Source: Streptomyces adelaidensis
GTDB taxonomy: Bacteria; Actinomycetota; Actinomycetes; Streptomycetales; Streptomycetaceae
Direction of reading: 5' to 3'
NCBI RefSeq assembly: GCF_016598475.1
Contig: NZ_JAEMUX010000011.1
Coordinates: 62,001 to 126,000, forward strand
Length of the DNA: 64,000 nucleotides
This document shows positions 16,836-25,196 of this stretch, in pieces (position 1 is the stretch's first letter; each line of letters opens with the position of its first letter). Under the pieces are notes generated by a model. It was not told the origin of the DNA. It did no database searches and worked only from the letters and a program-made list of their open reading frames with translations. A program made the translations under genes and the position numbers.

Positions 16836-17912
16836 GTGACAGCGACAGCTGAGGCGGCGGGCGGACAGCGGCGACGGCGGGCGTACATCGGCTCGTTCAC
16901 GTCGGCGGGAGGCCCCGGCGTCCTCGCCGCCGACGTGGACGAGGGGAGCGGCGCGCTGACCGTCGTGGGCGGCGCGGACGACGTCCCCGACCCGTCGTAC
17001 CTCGCCCTCTCGCCCGACGGGGAGACGCTCTACGCGGTCAGCGAGACGACCGAGGGAGCCGTGGCCGCCTACCGGGTGACGGGCGACAAGCCCGAGTTGA
17101 CCGCACCACCGGTGGCGGTCGGCGACGGACCCACCCATCTCTCCCTCCACGCCGGCCATGTGCTGACCGCCGACTATGGCTCCGGCGGCGTCACCGCCGT
17201 ACCCCTGCGCCCCGACGGCGCCCTCGCGGACCGGGCGTCCGGGACACTCCGGCACACCGGATCGGGGCCGGACCCCCGTCGCCAGCAGGAGCCGCACGCC
17301 CACCAGGTGCTGCCCGACCCCAGCGGCCGCCGGTTCCTCGGCGTCGACCTCGGCACGGACTCGGTGCGGGTGTGCACGCTGGAGGTCGGTGTCCCCGTGG
17401 TCCGGCACCAGGCCGCGCTGCGGCCCGGCTCCGGCCCGCGTCATCTGGCCTTCGCCCCGGAGGGCCCGGAAAGCCAGGAAGGGCCGAACGGATCGTATGT
17501 CTATGTGCTGAACGAACTCGCTCCCACGGTCACCGTGTGCCGCTGGAACGCCTCTGAGGGCCTGCTGGAGGCGCTGGGAGAGACGCCGGTACTTCTGGGC
17601 GCCCCTGATGGCGACGCGTACCCCTCAGGGGTCGCCGTGTCCCCCGACGGCCGTTTCGTGTGGACGGCCACGCGCGGCACGGATGTGCTCTCCGTGCTCG
17701 CGGTCGAGGGTGCCGGGCTGCGCCTGGTCACGACCGTGCCCTGCGGCGGCCACTGGCCACGCGCCCTCGCCTACGCGGCCGGGACCCTGTACGTGGCCAA
17801 CGAACGGTCCGGCGACGTCACCTGGTTCAGGGTCGACCCGGACACGGGTGTACCGGTACACGGCGGCTCGATCGAGGTCCCCGCGGCCTCCTGCGTCGTC
17901 CTGGACGCCTGA
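16836..17912 (+). CDS. lactonase-family beta-propeller protein
   Basis: 358 residues from GTG 16836 with GGGAGGGG just upstream. The much longer open frame beginning at 15423 is a shadow of the FUSC gene. Repeated blade motifs (DPSYLALSPDGETLYAV, QVLPDPSGRRFLGVDLGTD, YPSGVAVSPDGRFVWTATRG, YAAGTLYVANERSGDVTWF) identify a seven-bladed 6-phosphogluconolactonase-like (Pgl/YbhE) propeller. No signal peptide is seen, so it is cytosolic. It may hydrolyse a sugar lactone. The DasR-like site upstream suggests a link to amino-sugar metabolism. It is monocistronic, ending at a strong bidirectional terminator. Confidence 0.82.
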   Translation: MTATAEAAGGQRRRRAYIGSFTSAGGPGVLAADVDEGSGALTVVGGADDVPDPSYLALSPDGETLYAVSETTEGAVAAYRVTGDKPELTAPPVAVGDGPTHLSLHAGHVLTADYGSGGVTAVPLRPDGALADRASGTLRHTGSGPDPRRQQEPHAHQVLPDPSGRRFLGVDLGTDSVRVCTLEVGVPVVRHQAALRPGSGPRHLAFAPEGPESQEGPNGSYVYVLNELAPTVTVCRWNASEGLLEALGETPVLLGAPDGDAYPSGVAVSPDGRFVWTATRGTDVLSVLAVEGAGLRLVTTVPCGGHWPRALAYAAGTLYVANERSGDVTWFRVDPDTGVPVHGGSIEVPAASCVVLDA

Positions 17913-17946
17913 CGACCGGAAAACGTGCACGGCACCGGCATACGTA

Positions 17947-17989
17947 CGGCCGAGGGCCCGCTCCTGCGAGAGGAGCGGGCCCTCGGCCG
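17947..17989. terminator. bidirectional terminator, 19-bp perfect stem
   Basis: The arms 17947-17965 (CGGCCGAGGGCCCGCTCCT) and 17971-17989 are exact reverse complements around GCGAG. It lies between the convergent lactonase and CbiX-like genes. Confidence 0.9.
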
Positions 17990-18022
17990 CACGGGTCGCG
18001 GTCCGGTTCCGGCATGCCGGAC

Positions 18023-18946
18023 TCAGCGGACCGGCATGCCCTGCGGCTGCTGCGGCGCGATGCCGAGCGCGTTCGTGTACTTGCCGAGCGCCAGCTTGCC
18101 GATCGCCGGGTAGGGACCGAGGGCCTCGGCGGCGGAACAGCCCGCTTCCTTCGCGGCCGCCTCGATCAGACCGGCGTCGATCTCCGGCCCTATCAGGTAG
18201 GGGGCGAGGGCGAGCTGCTGGGAGCCCGAGGAACGCAACTGCTCGGCCACGGAGGTGATCGAGCCCTCCTGGTCGAGGGCGGCGGCCATCACCGGCACGG
18301 CGAGCCGCGCGGCCAGCAGCATGCCCGTGATCCCGGCCGCCTGCACGGCCTCCTCGCCGCCCACGGACGCGAGGACGATGCCGTCGGCGGCGGTGGCGAC
18401 GGTGAACAGCCGGGCCCGGTCGGCACGCGCCAGACCCGCCTCGGACAGACGCACGTGCAGCGCCTCGGCGAGCAGCGGGTGCGGGCCGAGGACATCGGTC
18501 AGCTCGGCCGCGATCCGGCTCTCCATGACGGCCTGACGGACCTGGCGCAGCGTCGCGCTGTCCGGACCGGCCAGCAGGGGCACGACGACGGCGACGGGGC
18601 CGTCCGGCTCCTTGACGTCCAGGCCGGCGGCGCGCGCCTGCTCGTAACGGGCGGTGCGCTCCTCGGCGGCGCGCGTGAGCACCGACTGCAGCGTGGGGAA
18701 CTCGTCGGCACCACCGTCGACGTAGCCGATGCGGGCGTCGAGGCCGGGCAGCTCGGAGCGCGCGATGCTCACAACCTCCTCGGCGAGGCTGCGCGTGACG
18801 GCGCTGGGCGGGCCCGGCACCGCGAGGACGAGCGCGGGCGCGCCCTCGGGAGCCGCCAGCGGCTCGGGACGGCGGTGCCGCCCGGGCTGGCGGGGTCGCG
18901 GCATTCGTACTGGCAGGCCGGACGCGGGCCCAGTGGGGGAGCTCAT
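18023..18946 (-). CDS. CbiX/sirohydrochlorin-chelatase-like protein
   Basis: 307 residues, two CbiX-like halves. The first half begins ALVLAVPGPPSAVTRSLAEE and includes GYVDGGADEFPTLQSVL and VAVVVPLLAGPDSA; the second contains LTDVLGPHPLLAEALHVRL and LALAPYLIGPEIDAGLI. This is the single-gene actinobacterial type with duplicated domains, where one half often keeps the metal-binding His (here HPLLAEALHVRL). Family members insert Fe2+, Co2+ or Ni2+ into sirohydrochlorin. The N-terminal 35 residues are Pro/Arg-rich and may not all be translated. No siroheme genes adjoin it, so chelatase activity is uncertain. Confidence 0.7.
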   Translation of the reverse strand: MSSPTGPASGLPVRMPRPRQPGRHRRPEPLAAPEGAPALVLAVPGPPSAVTRSLAEEVVSIARSELPGLDARIGYVDGGADEFPTLQSVLTRAAEERTARYEQARAAGLDVKEPDGPVAVVVPLLAGPDSATLRQVRQAVMESRIAAELTDVLGPHPLLAEALHVRLSEAGLARADRARLFTVATAADGIVLASVGGEEAVQAAGITGMLLAARLAVPVMAAALDQEGSITSVAEQLRSSGSQQLALAPYLIGPEIDAGLIEAAAKEAGCSAAEALGPYPAIGKLALGKYTNALGIAPQQPQGMPVR

Positions 18947-19101
18947 GGCGCCGCATGTTACTGGCTTCCGGGGTTCCCCTGTTCGGGGAGGGTGCAGGTG
19001 AGCGGTATCCGTCCGGATTTGTCTGATGGGTTACACCCCGATCAGGCCCGATCATTGCCGCATTTTTCTGCTGAGCGGTGTTCTTGGGCGTACACAGTGC
19101 C

Positions 19102-19116
19102 GCTTGTCCGACAAGC
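19102..19116. promoter_or_regulatory. 15-bp perfect palindrome, candidate operator
   Basis: GCTTGTC-C-GACAAGC lies 156 bases upstream of the CbiX-like start and 24 bases beyond the end of the kinase gene. The arms are too close to form a terminator hairpin, so a protein-binding site is more likely. No regulator is identified. Confidence 0.3.
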
Positions 19117-19139
19117 ATGACTGATCCGCATTTCAGGTA

Positions 19140-20120
19140 CTACTTTTCAGTCACCGTGTACAACATCCGCTCGTCATACGGCAACCCGATCCCGCCACCC
19201 GCCAGCTCGGTCGCGATGCGTACGGCCCCGACCAGCGGATCTCCCTCCGCCAGCACCCGGCGCGCATGCGGCAACCGCTGCGCCAACTCCGCCTCCAGGG
19301 GGACGAGGAGAGGGCCGCCCAGCTTGAACAGGCCACCGGTCAGCGCCACTCGGGGCTCGCCCGAGGCCGGGCAGACGGCGGCCGCGGCGTCGGCCATGTG
19401 CCGGGCCGCGGCGCGCAGGACCTCCGCCGCCACCGGGTCGTCCCCCGCGCAGGCGGCGACCTCGGGCGCGAAGGACGCCAGGACCGCCGGACGGTCGGGT
19501 CTGGGGTAGAGCCGGCCCGGGAGCCCGTCCATCGGGCCGAACACCTCCTCGGCGCGGGCCAGCAGGCGGGCCGAACCGCCGGTCCGCCCGTCGTACGCCC
19601 GCAGCGCCGCCTCCAGCCCCGCCCGCCCGATCCACGCCCCGCCGCCGCAGTCGCCGAGGAGATGCCCCCAGCCGTCCGCCCGACGCCAGCCCTCCAGGTC
19701 CGTACCGATCGCGATCAGTCCCGTACCGGCGGCGATCACCGCACCGGGCCGCGCACCGAGGGCGCCGGTGTACGCGGTGACCGCGTCGGCCACCAGCGCG
19801 ACCCGGCGCACATCCCACTCGCGCGTCAGAGCCGACGGCAGCTCGGCGCGCAACTGCTCGCCGAGCGTCGCGAACCCGGCGGCCCCGACGGCCACCGCGA
19901 CGGGGCGGTCGTATCCGGCGTCGTCCAGCAACCGCCGCGCCATGGGCAGCAACAGCTCCAGCAGATGCCCGGCGTCGATGCCGTGCTCACCGGTCCGCAC
20001 CGGCTCCCCGGACGTGAGCGGCTCCCCGAGCGGCTCACCGCCCATGGCGAGCACCGCGCGCAGCCCGGAGCCGCCGGAGTCCACGGCGAGCACCACGGGG
20101 GGCCTGCCGCCGCCGGTCAC
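19140..20120 (-). CDS. BadF/BadG-type N-acetylglucosamine kinase
   Basis: 326 residues from GTG 20120. That start overlaps the ung stop (GTGA); the open frame to 20294 lies inside ung. ASKHA-fold motifs: phosphate 1 [16 protein letters not shown], phosphate 2 [14 protein letters not shown], and [17 protein letters not shown], followed by [10 protein letters not shown] near the end. This is the BadF/BadG/BcrA/BcrD ATPase family whose actinobacterial members phosphorylate N-acetylglucosamine or related amino sugars in the cytosol. It is translationally coupled to ung, an unrelated partner. No DasR-like site is near it. The substrate is inferred. Confidence 0.8.
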   Translation of the reverse strand: MTGGGRPPVVLAVDSGGSGLRAVLAMGGEPLGEPLTSGEPVRTGEHGIDAGHLLELLLPMARRLLDDAGYDRPVAVAVGAAGFATLGEQLRAELPSALTREWDVRRVALVADAVTAYTGALGARPGAVIAAGTGLIAIGTDLEGWRRADGWGHLLGDCGGGAWIGRAGLEAALRAYDGRTGGSARLLARAEEVFGPMDGLPGRLYPRPDRPAVLASFAPEVAACAGDDPVAAEVLRAAARHMADAAAAVCPASGEPRVALTGGLFKLGGPLLVPLEAELAQRLPHARRVLAEGDPLVGAVRIATELAGGGIGLPYDERMLYTVTEK

Positions 20121-20794
20121 GGCAGGCGCCAGTCCACGGGGGTGCCGCCCTGCCGGGCCAGTAGGTCGTTCACGCGGCTGAACGGGCGGGAGCCGAAGAA
20201 GCCGCGGTCGGCGGACATGGGGGAGGGGTGGGCGGACTCGATGGAGGGGAGGTCGCCGAGCAGGGGGCGGAGGTTGCGGGCGTCCCGGCCCCACAGGACG
20301 GACACCAGGGGGCGCCCGCGCACGGCCAGCGCTCGTATCGCCTGCTCGGTGACCTCCTCCCAGCCCTTGCCCCGGTGCGCGGCGGGTTTGCGCGGGGCCG
20401 TGGTGAGCGCTCTGTTGAGCAGCAGCACACCCTGCTGGGTCCAGGGCGTCAGGTCACCGTTGGACGGCTGCGGGAGCGCCAGGTCGGTGTTGAGCTCCCG
20501 GTAGATGTTGATCAGGCTGCCCGGCAGCGGCCGTACCTCCGGCGCGACCGAGAAGGACAGGCCCACCGCGTGCCCCGGTGTCGGATAGGGGTCCTGTCCG
20601 ACGATGAGGACGCGGACGTCGTCGAAGGGTTGCTGGAAAGCCCTCAGGACGTTGGGTCCTGCGGGGAGATAGGTGCGTCCGGCGGCGATCTCCGCGCGCA
20701 GGAAGTCGCCCATCTCGGCGATCCTCCCGGCGACAGGTTCGAGGGCCTTGGCCCAGCCCGGTTCGACGATTTCATGCAACGGTCGTGGTGCCAC
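20117..20794 (-). CDS. ung: uracil-DNA glycosylase, family 1
   Basis: 225 residues. It removes uracil from DNA as the first step of base-excision repair. Signature motifs are present: the water-activating loop [17 protein letters not shown] (catalytic Asp), the uracil-stacking and Asn region [11 protein letters not shown], and the DNA-intercalation loop [18 protein letters not shown]. The length matches the E. coli enzyme (about 229). The start ATG 20794 gives [18 protein letters not shown], the usual N terminus of actinobacterial Ung. The stop overlaps the kinase start. Streptomyces often carry two ung genes; this is a typical one. Confidence 0.95.
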   Translation of the reverse strand: MAPRPLHEIVEPGWAKALEPVAGRIAEMGDFLRAEIAAGRTYLPAGPNVLRAFQQPFDDVRVLIVGQDPYPTPGHAVGLSFSVAPEVRPLPGSLINIYRELNTDLALPQPSNGDLTPWTQQGVLLLNRALTTAPRKPAAHRGKGWEEVTEQAIRALAVRGRPLVSVLWGRDARNLRPLLGDLPSIESAHPSPMSADRGFFGSRPFSRVNDLLARQGGTPVDWRLP

Positions 20795-20961
20795 GGCGTC
20801 ACCCTACTGCCGTAGCGGCCATGACGATCAACCGGTGGTCGGCGGGTGACCGATGATGACCGTTCCGATGCCGAACAGAGGCGACTCCAGGCCGACTTGG
20901 CGGACGGTACGGGGCACTGAGGAGCGGTGCGAACGAGTCGATCCCCCCGTTCATGTCCACC

Positions 20962-22056
20962 TCAGCCGACGACCGCCGCGCGGACGCACAGCACGTCCGG
21001 CAGATGTGACAGCAACTGCCGCCAGCTGTCGCCGTCGTCGGCCGACGCGTACACCTCGCCGTTGCGGTTGCCGAAGTACACGCCCGCCGGGTCCGTGTCG
21101 TCCGTGCACATGGCGTCGCGCAGCACCGTGCCGTAGTGGTCCCCGGCCGGAAGCCCCGCCGACAACGGCTCCCAGCTCCGGCCCGCGTCCGCCGTGCGGA
21201 AGACCCGGCAGCGGCGGTCGGCCGGTACACGGTCCGCGTCGGCGTTGATCGGGAACACGTACGCGGTGTCCCCTCGGTGCGGATGGGCGACCGCGGCGAA
21301 CCCGAACGTGGAGGGCAGACCCGCGCCGATGTCCTCCCAGTGCGCGCCCGCGTCGTCACTGCGGTACACCCCCCAGTGGTTCTGGAGGTACAGCCGGTCG
21401 GGGGTCGCCGCGTCCCGGGCCACCTTGTGCACGCACTGGCCGAACTCGGGGTTCGGGTCGGGCAGGAACACGGCGGAGACACCGGAGTTGGAGGGCGCCC
21501 AGCTCGCGCCGCCGTCCTCGGTACGGAACACCCCGGCGGTGGAGACGGCCACGGTCAGCGCGCGCGGGTCGCGCCGGTCGGTGAGGATCGTGTGCAGCCC
21601 CTCGCCGCCGCCTCCCGGTACCCACTTGTCGCGGGTCGGGTGCTCCCACAGCGGCCGGACCAGCTCGAAGCTCTCCCCGCGGTCCTCGGAGCGGTACAGC
21701 GCGGCCGGCTCCGTGCCCGCGTACACCACGTCCGGTTCGGCGGCCGACGGGTGCAGCTGCCACACCCGCTCCAGCGAGGCGCCGGTGTCCTTGGGGAACT
21801 TGACCGCCGGCCGGGCCGGTTCCGTCCAGGTGCGGCCCAGGTCGTCGGAGTGGAAGACGGAGGGGCCCCAGTGCGCGCTGTCGCCGCCGACCAGCAGCCG
21901 GGGCGTGGCCGTCCGGGTGTCGATCGCGACCGCGTAGACGGCCTGCGCGTTGAAGTAGGGGTGCTGGTCGAATTCCCAGGACGCGGACGCGCCGCCGCGC
22001 CGTCGTCCGATGAACAGCCCCTTGCGCGTGCCTACGGTGAGCAGTACGTCAGCCAT
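20962..22056 (-). CDS. BNR/Asp-box repeat protein (sialidase/VPS10-like propeller)
   Basis: 364 residues from ATG 22056, with AGGAGG eight bases upstream; an earlier GTG at 22065 would overlap that ribosome site. At least six Asp-box repeats (S/T-x-D-x-G-x-T/S-W) are visible: SDDLGRTW, SEDRGESF, TEDGGASW, SDDAGAHW, TADAGRSW and SADDGDSW. They build a beta-propeller. The N terminus ADVLLTVGTRKGLFIGRR matches a common uncharacterised bacterial group often annotated as exo-alpha-sialidase. The sialidase Arg triad is not evident and there is no signal peptide, so hydrolase activity is doubtful. Confidence 0.75.
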   Translation of the reverse strand: MADVLLTVGTRKGLFIGRRRGGASASWEFDQHPYFNAQAVYAVAIDTRTATPRLLVGGDSAHWGPSVFHSDDLGRTWTEPARPAVKFPKDTGASLERVWQLHPSAAEPDVVYAGTEPAALYRSEDRGESFELVRPLWEHPTRDKWVPGGGGEGLHTILTDRRDPRALTVAVSTAGVFRTEDGGASWAPSNSGVSAVFLPDPNPEFGQCVHKVARDAATPDRLYLQNHWGVYRSDDAGAHWEDIGAGLPSTFGFAAVAHPHRGDTAYVFPINADADRVPADRRCRVFRTADAGRSWEPLSAGLPAGDHYGTVLRDAMCTDDTDPAGVYFGNRNGEVYASADDGDSWRQLLSHLPDVLCVRAAVVG

Positions 22057-22291
22057 GTCGGCCACCTCCTGGACGGCGTCGTCTCAGTCACGGGCCAGTC
22101 TGCACCGCACCACTGACAGTCACCCCTTGGGAGGCCTTCGCCGCAGGTCAAAGGGCGTGGGGACGGCGAAGTGGGAGTCGGGGACGGCGCGGGCCGGGCG
22201 GGGTGACCCACATCGCATGAGCAGCGGGCGGACCGCCGCCGTATGGGAGAGCGGTCCGGCTGTCCTGCGTGCGTGAGGGAAGGTGCCCCCG

Positions 22292-22873
22292 ATGGTGGCA
22301 TTCCGTGGTCCGAAGGTGTGGCTGTGGCGTTGGCGGCGCAACCCGCTCAGAAGGCGCAGCGACCGGCTGGAGTCCTGGGTCGTGCTGATCGCCTGGGCGC
22401 TGACCCTCTTCGGCGGGGTGGTGACGGGCCTCATGGCCGCGGAGTCCGTCGAGTCGGGCCTCGCCCGGCAGCGCGCGGAGTGGCACCCGGTCGGCGCGCA
22501 GCTCACCGAGGACGCGCCGGAGCCGACCGGCGCGAGTGGTTCCGGGGCCGAGAAGGTGTGGGCGAAGGTCCGCTGGGCGGCACCGGACGGCTCCGCCCGC
22601 GAGGGCCAGGCCCGCGTCGGTCCCGGCAGTGTGATGGGTGCCCCGGTCACCGTCTGGACGGACACCGAGGGCCGCCTGGTCACCAAGCCCGCCACCGAGT
22701 CCCAGGCCGGGCTGCGCGCCGCGCTCGTCGGCGGTCTGGCGGGACTGTTCGTGGCCGCCGTGCCCTTCGCGGGCGGCAGGCTCGTCCGGGCACGTATGGA
22801 GCGGCGGCGGATGGACCGGTGGGACGAGGAGTGGGAGCTGATCGGCCCGCTGTGGGAGCGCAAGACCTGGTGA
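22292..22873 (+). CDS. Rv1733c-family membrane protein
   Basis: 193 residues. Two transmembrane helices (about 33-53, SWVVLIAWALTLFGGVVTG; about 145-165, AALVGGLAGLFVAAVPFAG) flank an extracellular loop of about 90 residues. The start MVAFRGPKVWLWRWRRNPLRRRSD is typical of the actinobacterial family that includes Mycobacterium tuberculosis Rv1733c. ATG 22292 has GGAAGG nine bases upstream. The function is unknown. Streptomyces genomes carry several paralogues. It stands alone, with a pectate lyase gene converging on it. Confidence 0.8.
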   Translation: MVAFRGPKVWLWRWRRNPLRRRSDRLESWVVLIAWALTLFGGVVTGLMAAESVESGLARQRAEWHPVGAQLTEDAPEPTGASGSGAEKVWAKVRWAAPDGSAREGQARVGPGSVMGAPVTVWTDTEGRLVTKPATESQAGLRAALVGGLAGLFVAAVPFAGGRLVRARMERRRMDRWDEEWELIGPLWERKTW

Positions 22874-22978
22874 GAGGCGCCACAGCGTGACCGACGCGGC
22901 CGACGGCCGGACGAGGCCCGTGGGGGAAGGCTCCGTCCGGCCGCCGGGGGCGGACTCACCGGTGGGTGAGGAGCGGGC

Positions 22979-23761
22979 TCACCGGTAGGTGATGTCCGAC
23001 GTGGAGTACAGGCAGTTGGTGCTGTCCGGGCCCGTACCGACGGCGGTGTTGTTGTTGTATTTCTGGCACGGAATGACCTTGCGGCTGCTGTCGTTGAGGA
23101 TCGTGATGCCCCGCAGGGTCGCCACGTCGCCCCGGTTGGTGTTGATGCCGACGAGCCGCGCGGTGGAGCCTGTCCCGGTCACCTCGATGTTGCTGAGGTT
23201 CACCTTCCGCGTGTACTGCGTGGAGCAGTCGCCGCACGAGCGGTACAGCGTCTTGAACTCGCTGACGGCGAAGTTGGAGATGTTCAGGGTGCCGGGCCCG
23301 TTGTGCTGGAAGACCTTGTCGGCCGCCTTCTTCGCGCCGCCGCCGGTCACCGTGTAGGTGGAGCCGCCGCGGAAGGTCGCCGCGTCCTCGCCGACGTCCT
23401 CCCACCACACGTTCTGCAGCGTGCAGTTGCCCTCGCAGTGGATGCCGTCGGCGCCGGGCGCGCCGATGATGACGTTCTTCAGCGTCGCGCCCGCCGCGAG
23501 CTTGAAGATCGGGTCCTGGCCCTCCTCCTGGCCGTCGCCGGCCAGGGCGCCGCTGCCGTAGTACCGCACCATCCCGCCGTCCCTGGTGCCGGACACCGAG
23601 ATGGTGGAGCTCACCGGCTGGCTGCTGGTGGCCGACGGCCAGGTGGCGGCGTTCGCCGGGGTGGCTCTGGATGTCATGATCATGCCAAAGGAGAGGCCGA
23701 AGGCGGCCACCGTCCCGGTCATCGCACGCACGCGCGCGCGTGGACGTGTTGCAGAAGTCAT
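22979..23761 (-). CDS. secreted pectate lyase, polysaccharide lyase family 3
   Basis: 260 residues with a signal peptide (about 1-39, ending PANAA). The mature part has the PL3 parallel beta-helix pattern: GDGQEEGQDPIFKLAAGATL, KNVIIGAPGADGIHCEGNCT, LQNVWWEDVGEDAATFRGG, and later CQKYNNNT. PL3 enzymes cleave polygalacturonate outside the cell in a calcium-dependent way; the acidic WWEDVGEDA cluster is the calcium/catalytic region. Start ATG 23761 has AAGGAA upstream. The next gene upstream, only 47 bases away, is a PL1 lyase, so the two probably form a transcription unit. Confidence 0.9.
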   Translation of the reverse strand: MTSATRPRARVRAMTGTVAAFGLSFGMIMTSRATPANAATWPSATSSQPVSSTISVSGTRDGGMVRYYGSGALAGDGQEEGQDPIFKLAAGATLKNVIIGAPGADGIHCEGNCTLQNVWWEDVGEDAATFRGGSTYTVTGGGAKKAADKVFQHNGPGTLNISNFAVSEFKTLYRSCGDCSTQYTRKVNLSNIEVTGTGSTARLVGINTNRGDVATLRGITILNDSSRKVIPCQKYNNNTAVGTGPDSTNCLYSTSDITYR

Positions 23762-23808
23762 GTCCCGATTCCTTCTGTTGTCCGAGCGGATGGGGGGTTG
23801 GAGGGTTC

Positions 23809-24786
23809 TCAGAGTTTCCCGGCGCCCGCGCCCGACGTCACCGAGGAGACGACGGAGGAGGCGGACTCGGCGGTGTAGCCGTACGGCGGGGTGGTGAAGC
23901 TCCCCGTCCGGGAGATCTCGGTGGCGGCCCCACCGAGGTCGTTGCCGCGCAGATTGGCGTAGCCGTCCACGTCACTGCTGCGGTTCGTGGTGACCGCGAC
24001 TCCCGTGTTGCGGAAGACGTTGTTCTCCACGAGCATCTGTGCGCCCATGCGCGAGTGGCAGGCGGTCTCGGCGCCGTCCACGTAGTTGTTGTAGAAGTGC
24101 CCGGTGCCGAAGCGCAGGCTGGGGATGCGCGAGTAGACGTTGCTGAAGTGGTTGTGGTGGTACGTCACCTTCAAGTGGCCGGTGTCCTCGGAGGCGTTGT
24201 TGTCGCTGTGGCCGACGAGTGAGCCCTTGAAGTGCTCCTTGAAGGTGTTCCAGGAGACCGTCACGTTGTCCGAGCCGTGGTTGATGTCCAGCAGACCGTC
24301 GTAGTGGTCCTTGTCGTGTGTGCGGTCCGCCGAGAAGGAGTTGTGGTCGAGCCACACCTTCGTGGACTCCTGGACGGTGATGCCGTCGGCGGGTGCGACC
24401 GGCTTGCTGATGTTCAGGTTGCGGACGACGACGTTGGTCTCTTCCTTGATGCGCAGACCGCCGCCGGTGAACCCGGAGGACGAACCCACGCCCAGCACCG
24501 TCGTGTTGGAGCCGAGGTCCACCTGACCGCTCAGCGAGATCAGCCCGCTCACGCGGACGACCTTGGCCGCGTTGCCGGTGACGGCGCTCTGGAAGGCGGC
24601 GAGCGTGGAGACCGTGACGGGGGTGGCGCTGCCGCCGCCGGTGGTCCCGGCGCCGTACCCGATCGGTGCGGTCTCCGCCGCGCCCGCGGACTGCGGCAGG
24701 GCGAGGGCGGCGGTGGTCGCCAGGGCCGCCGCGGCGGCCACCAGGGCTGATCTTTGCGCTTGTGTACGTGGGGGGACGGTACGCAT
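23809..24786 (-). CDS. secreted pectate lyase, polysaccharide lyase family 1
   Basis: 325 residues. I choose ATG 24786 (MRTVPPRTQAQRS); an upstream ATG at 24822 would fall on the putative -10 region. A signal peptide spans about 1-37. PL1 landmarks: VWLDHNSFSADRTHDKDHYDGLLD, where the acidic residues bind calcium, then INHGSDNVTVSWNTF, and the catalytic arginine region SRIPSLRFG. It cleaves polygalacturonate by beta-elimination in the medium. It lies upstream of the PL3 lyase gene in the same direction. Upstream there is a TGAAC-GAT-GTTCA palindrome that may be its operator. Confidence 0.92.
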   Translation of the reverse strand: MRTVPPRTQAQRSALVAAAAALATTAALALPQSAGAAETAPIGYGAGTTGGGSATPVTVSTLAAFQSAVTGNAAKVVRVSGLISLSGQVDLGSNTTVLGVGSSSGFTGGGLRIKEETNVVVRNLNISKPVAPADGITVQESTKVWLDHNSFSADRTHDKDHYDGLLDINHGSDNVTVSWNTFKEHFKGSLVGHSDNNASEDTGHLKVTYHHNHFSNVYSRIPSLRFGTGHFYNNYVDGAETACHSRMGAQMLVENNVFRNTGVAVTTNRSSDVDGYANLRGNDLGGAATEISRTGSFTTPPYGYTAESASSVVSSVTSGAGAGKL

Positions 24787-24827
24787 GCGGGTGCGTCCCT
24801 TCAGGTAGGGCTGACGGGCCATATATG

Positions 24828-24840
24828 TGAACGATGTTCA
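24828..24840. promoter_or_regulatory. palindrome upstream of the PL1 lyase
   Basis: TGAAC-GAT-GTTCA is a perfect inverted repeat 42 bases before the chosen PL1 start, next to an AT-rich TATATG that could be a -10 on the minus strand. The rest of the 410-base gap to the GH62 gene holds a second possible minus-strand promoter (TTGACT at 25013-25008, TACGTT at 24990-24985), AAGCGCTT at 24997, and the CebR-like site below. I see no gene in it. Confidence 0.4.
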
Positions 24841-25121
24841 TCATATTGATTACTGCGGGCGGACGGGGTGGCCGAGGTGGGGGACTCGGCGCCCCGGTAG
24901 GCGTGCATTCCCGGGCGGTTGGGTTCTGGCCCGCGCCGCCCCGGTGCAGGGGGAAGGCGATGGCCAGTTCACACTGCTGAACGGAACGTAGGGGGCAAGC
25001 GCTTTCTAGTCAACGCTTTGCGCAAAAGACATTGGTCGCCCCTGGTGGCGTGCTCCGGTTGATCCGGCGAGCTGGACGGACCGGGTCGGACGGCGTGTCG
25101 GGAGCGAATTCTTTCGACGGG

Positions 25122-25135
25122 TGGGAGCGCTTCCA
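25122..25135. promoter_or_regulatory. CebR-like operator upstream of the GH62 gene
   Basis: TGGGAGCGCTTCCA matches 13 of 14 positions of the cellobiose repressor (CebR/CelR) operator TGGGAGCGCTCCCA known from cellulase genes of Streptomyces and relatives. It is 62 bases before the GH62 start. Control of this gene by plant-derived oligosaccharides is inferred. Confidence 0.65.
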
Positions 25136-25196
25136 TGGCAACCATGTCCATGCCACGATGCTCGCCGGGCGCTTCCCTTCCGAGAGGGGCGAGTCG

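Noticed and set aside
20962..22056. Calling the Asp-box protein a true sialidase
   Set aside because: The Arg triad and a signal peptide are not seen; Asp boxes occur in many non-sialidase propellers.
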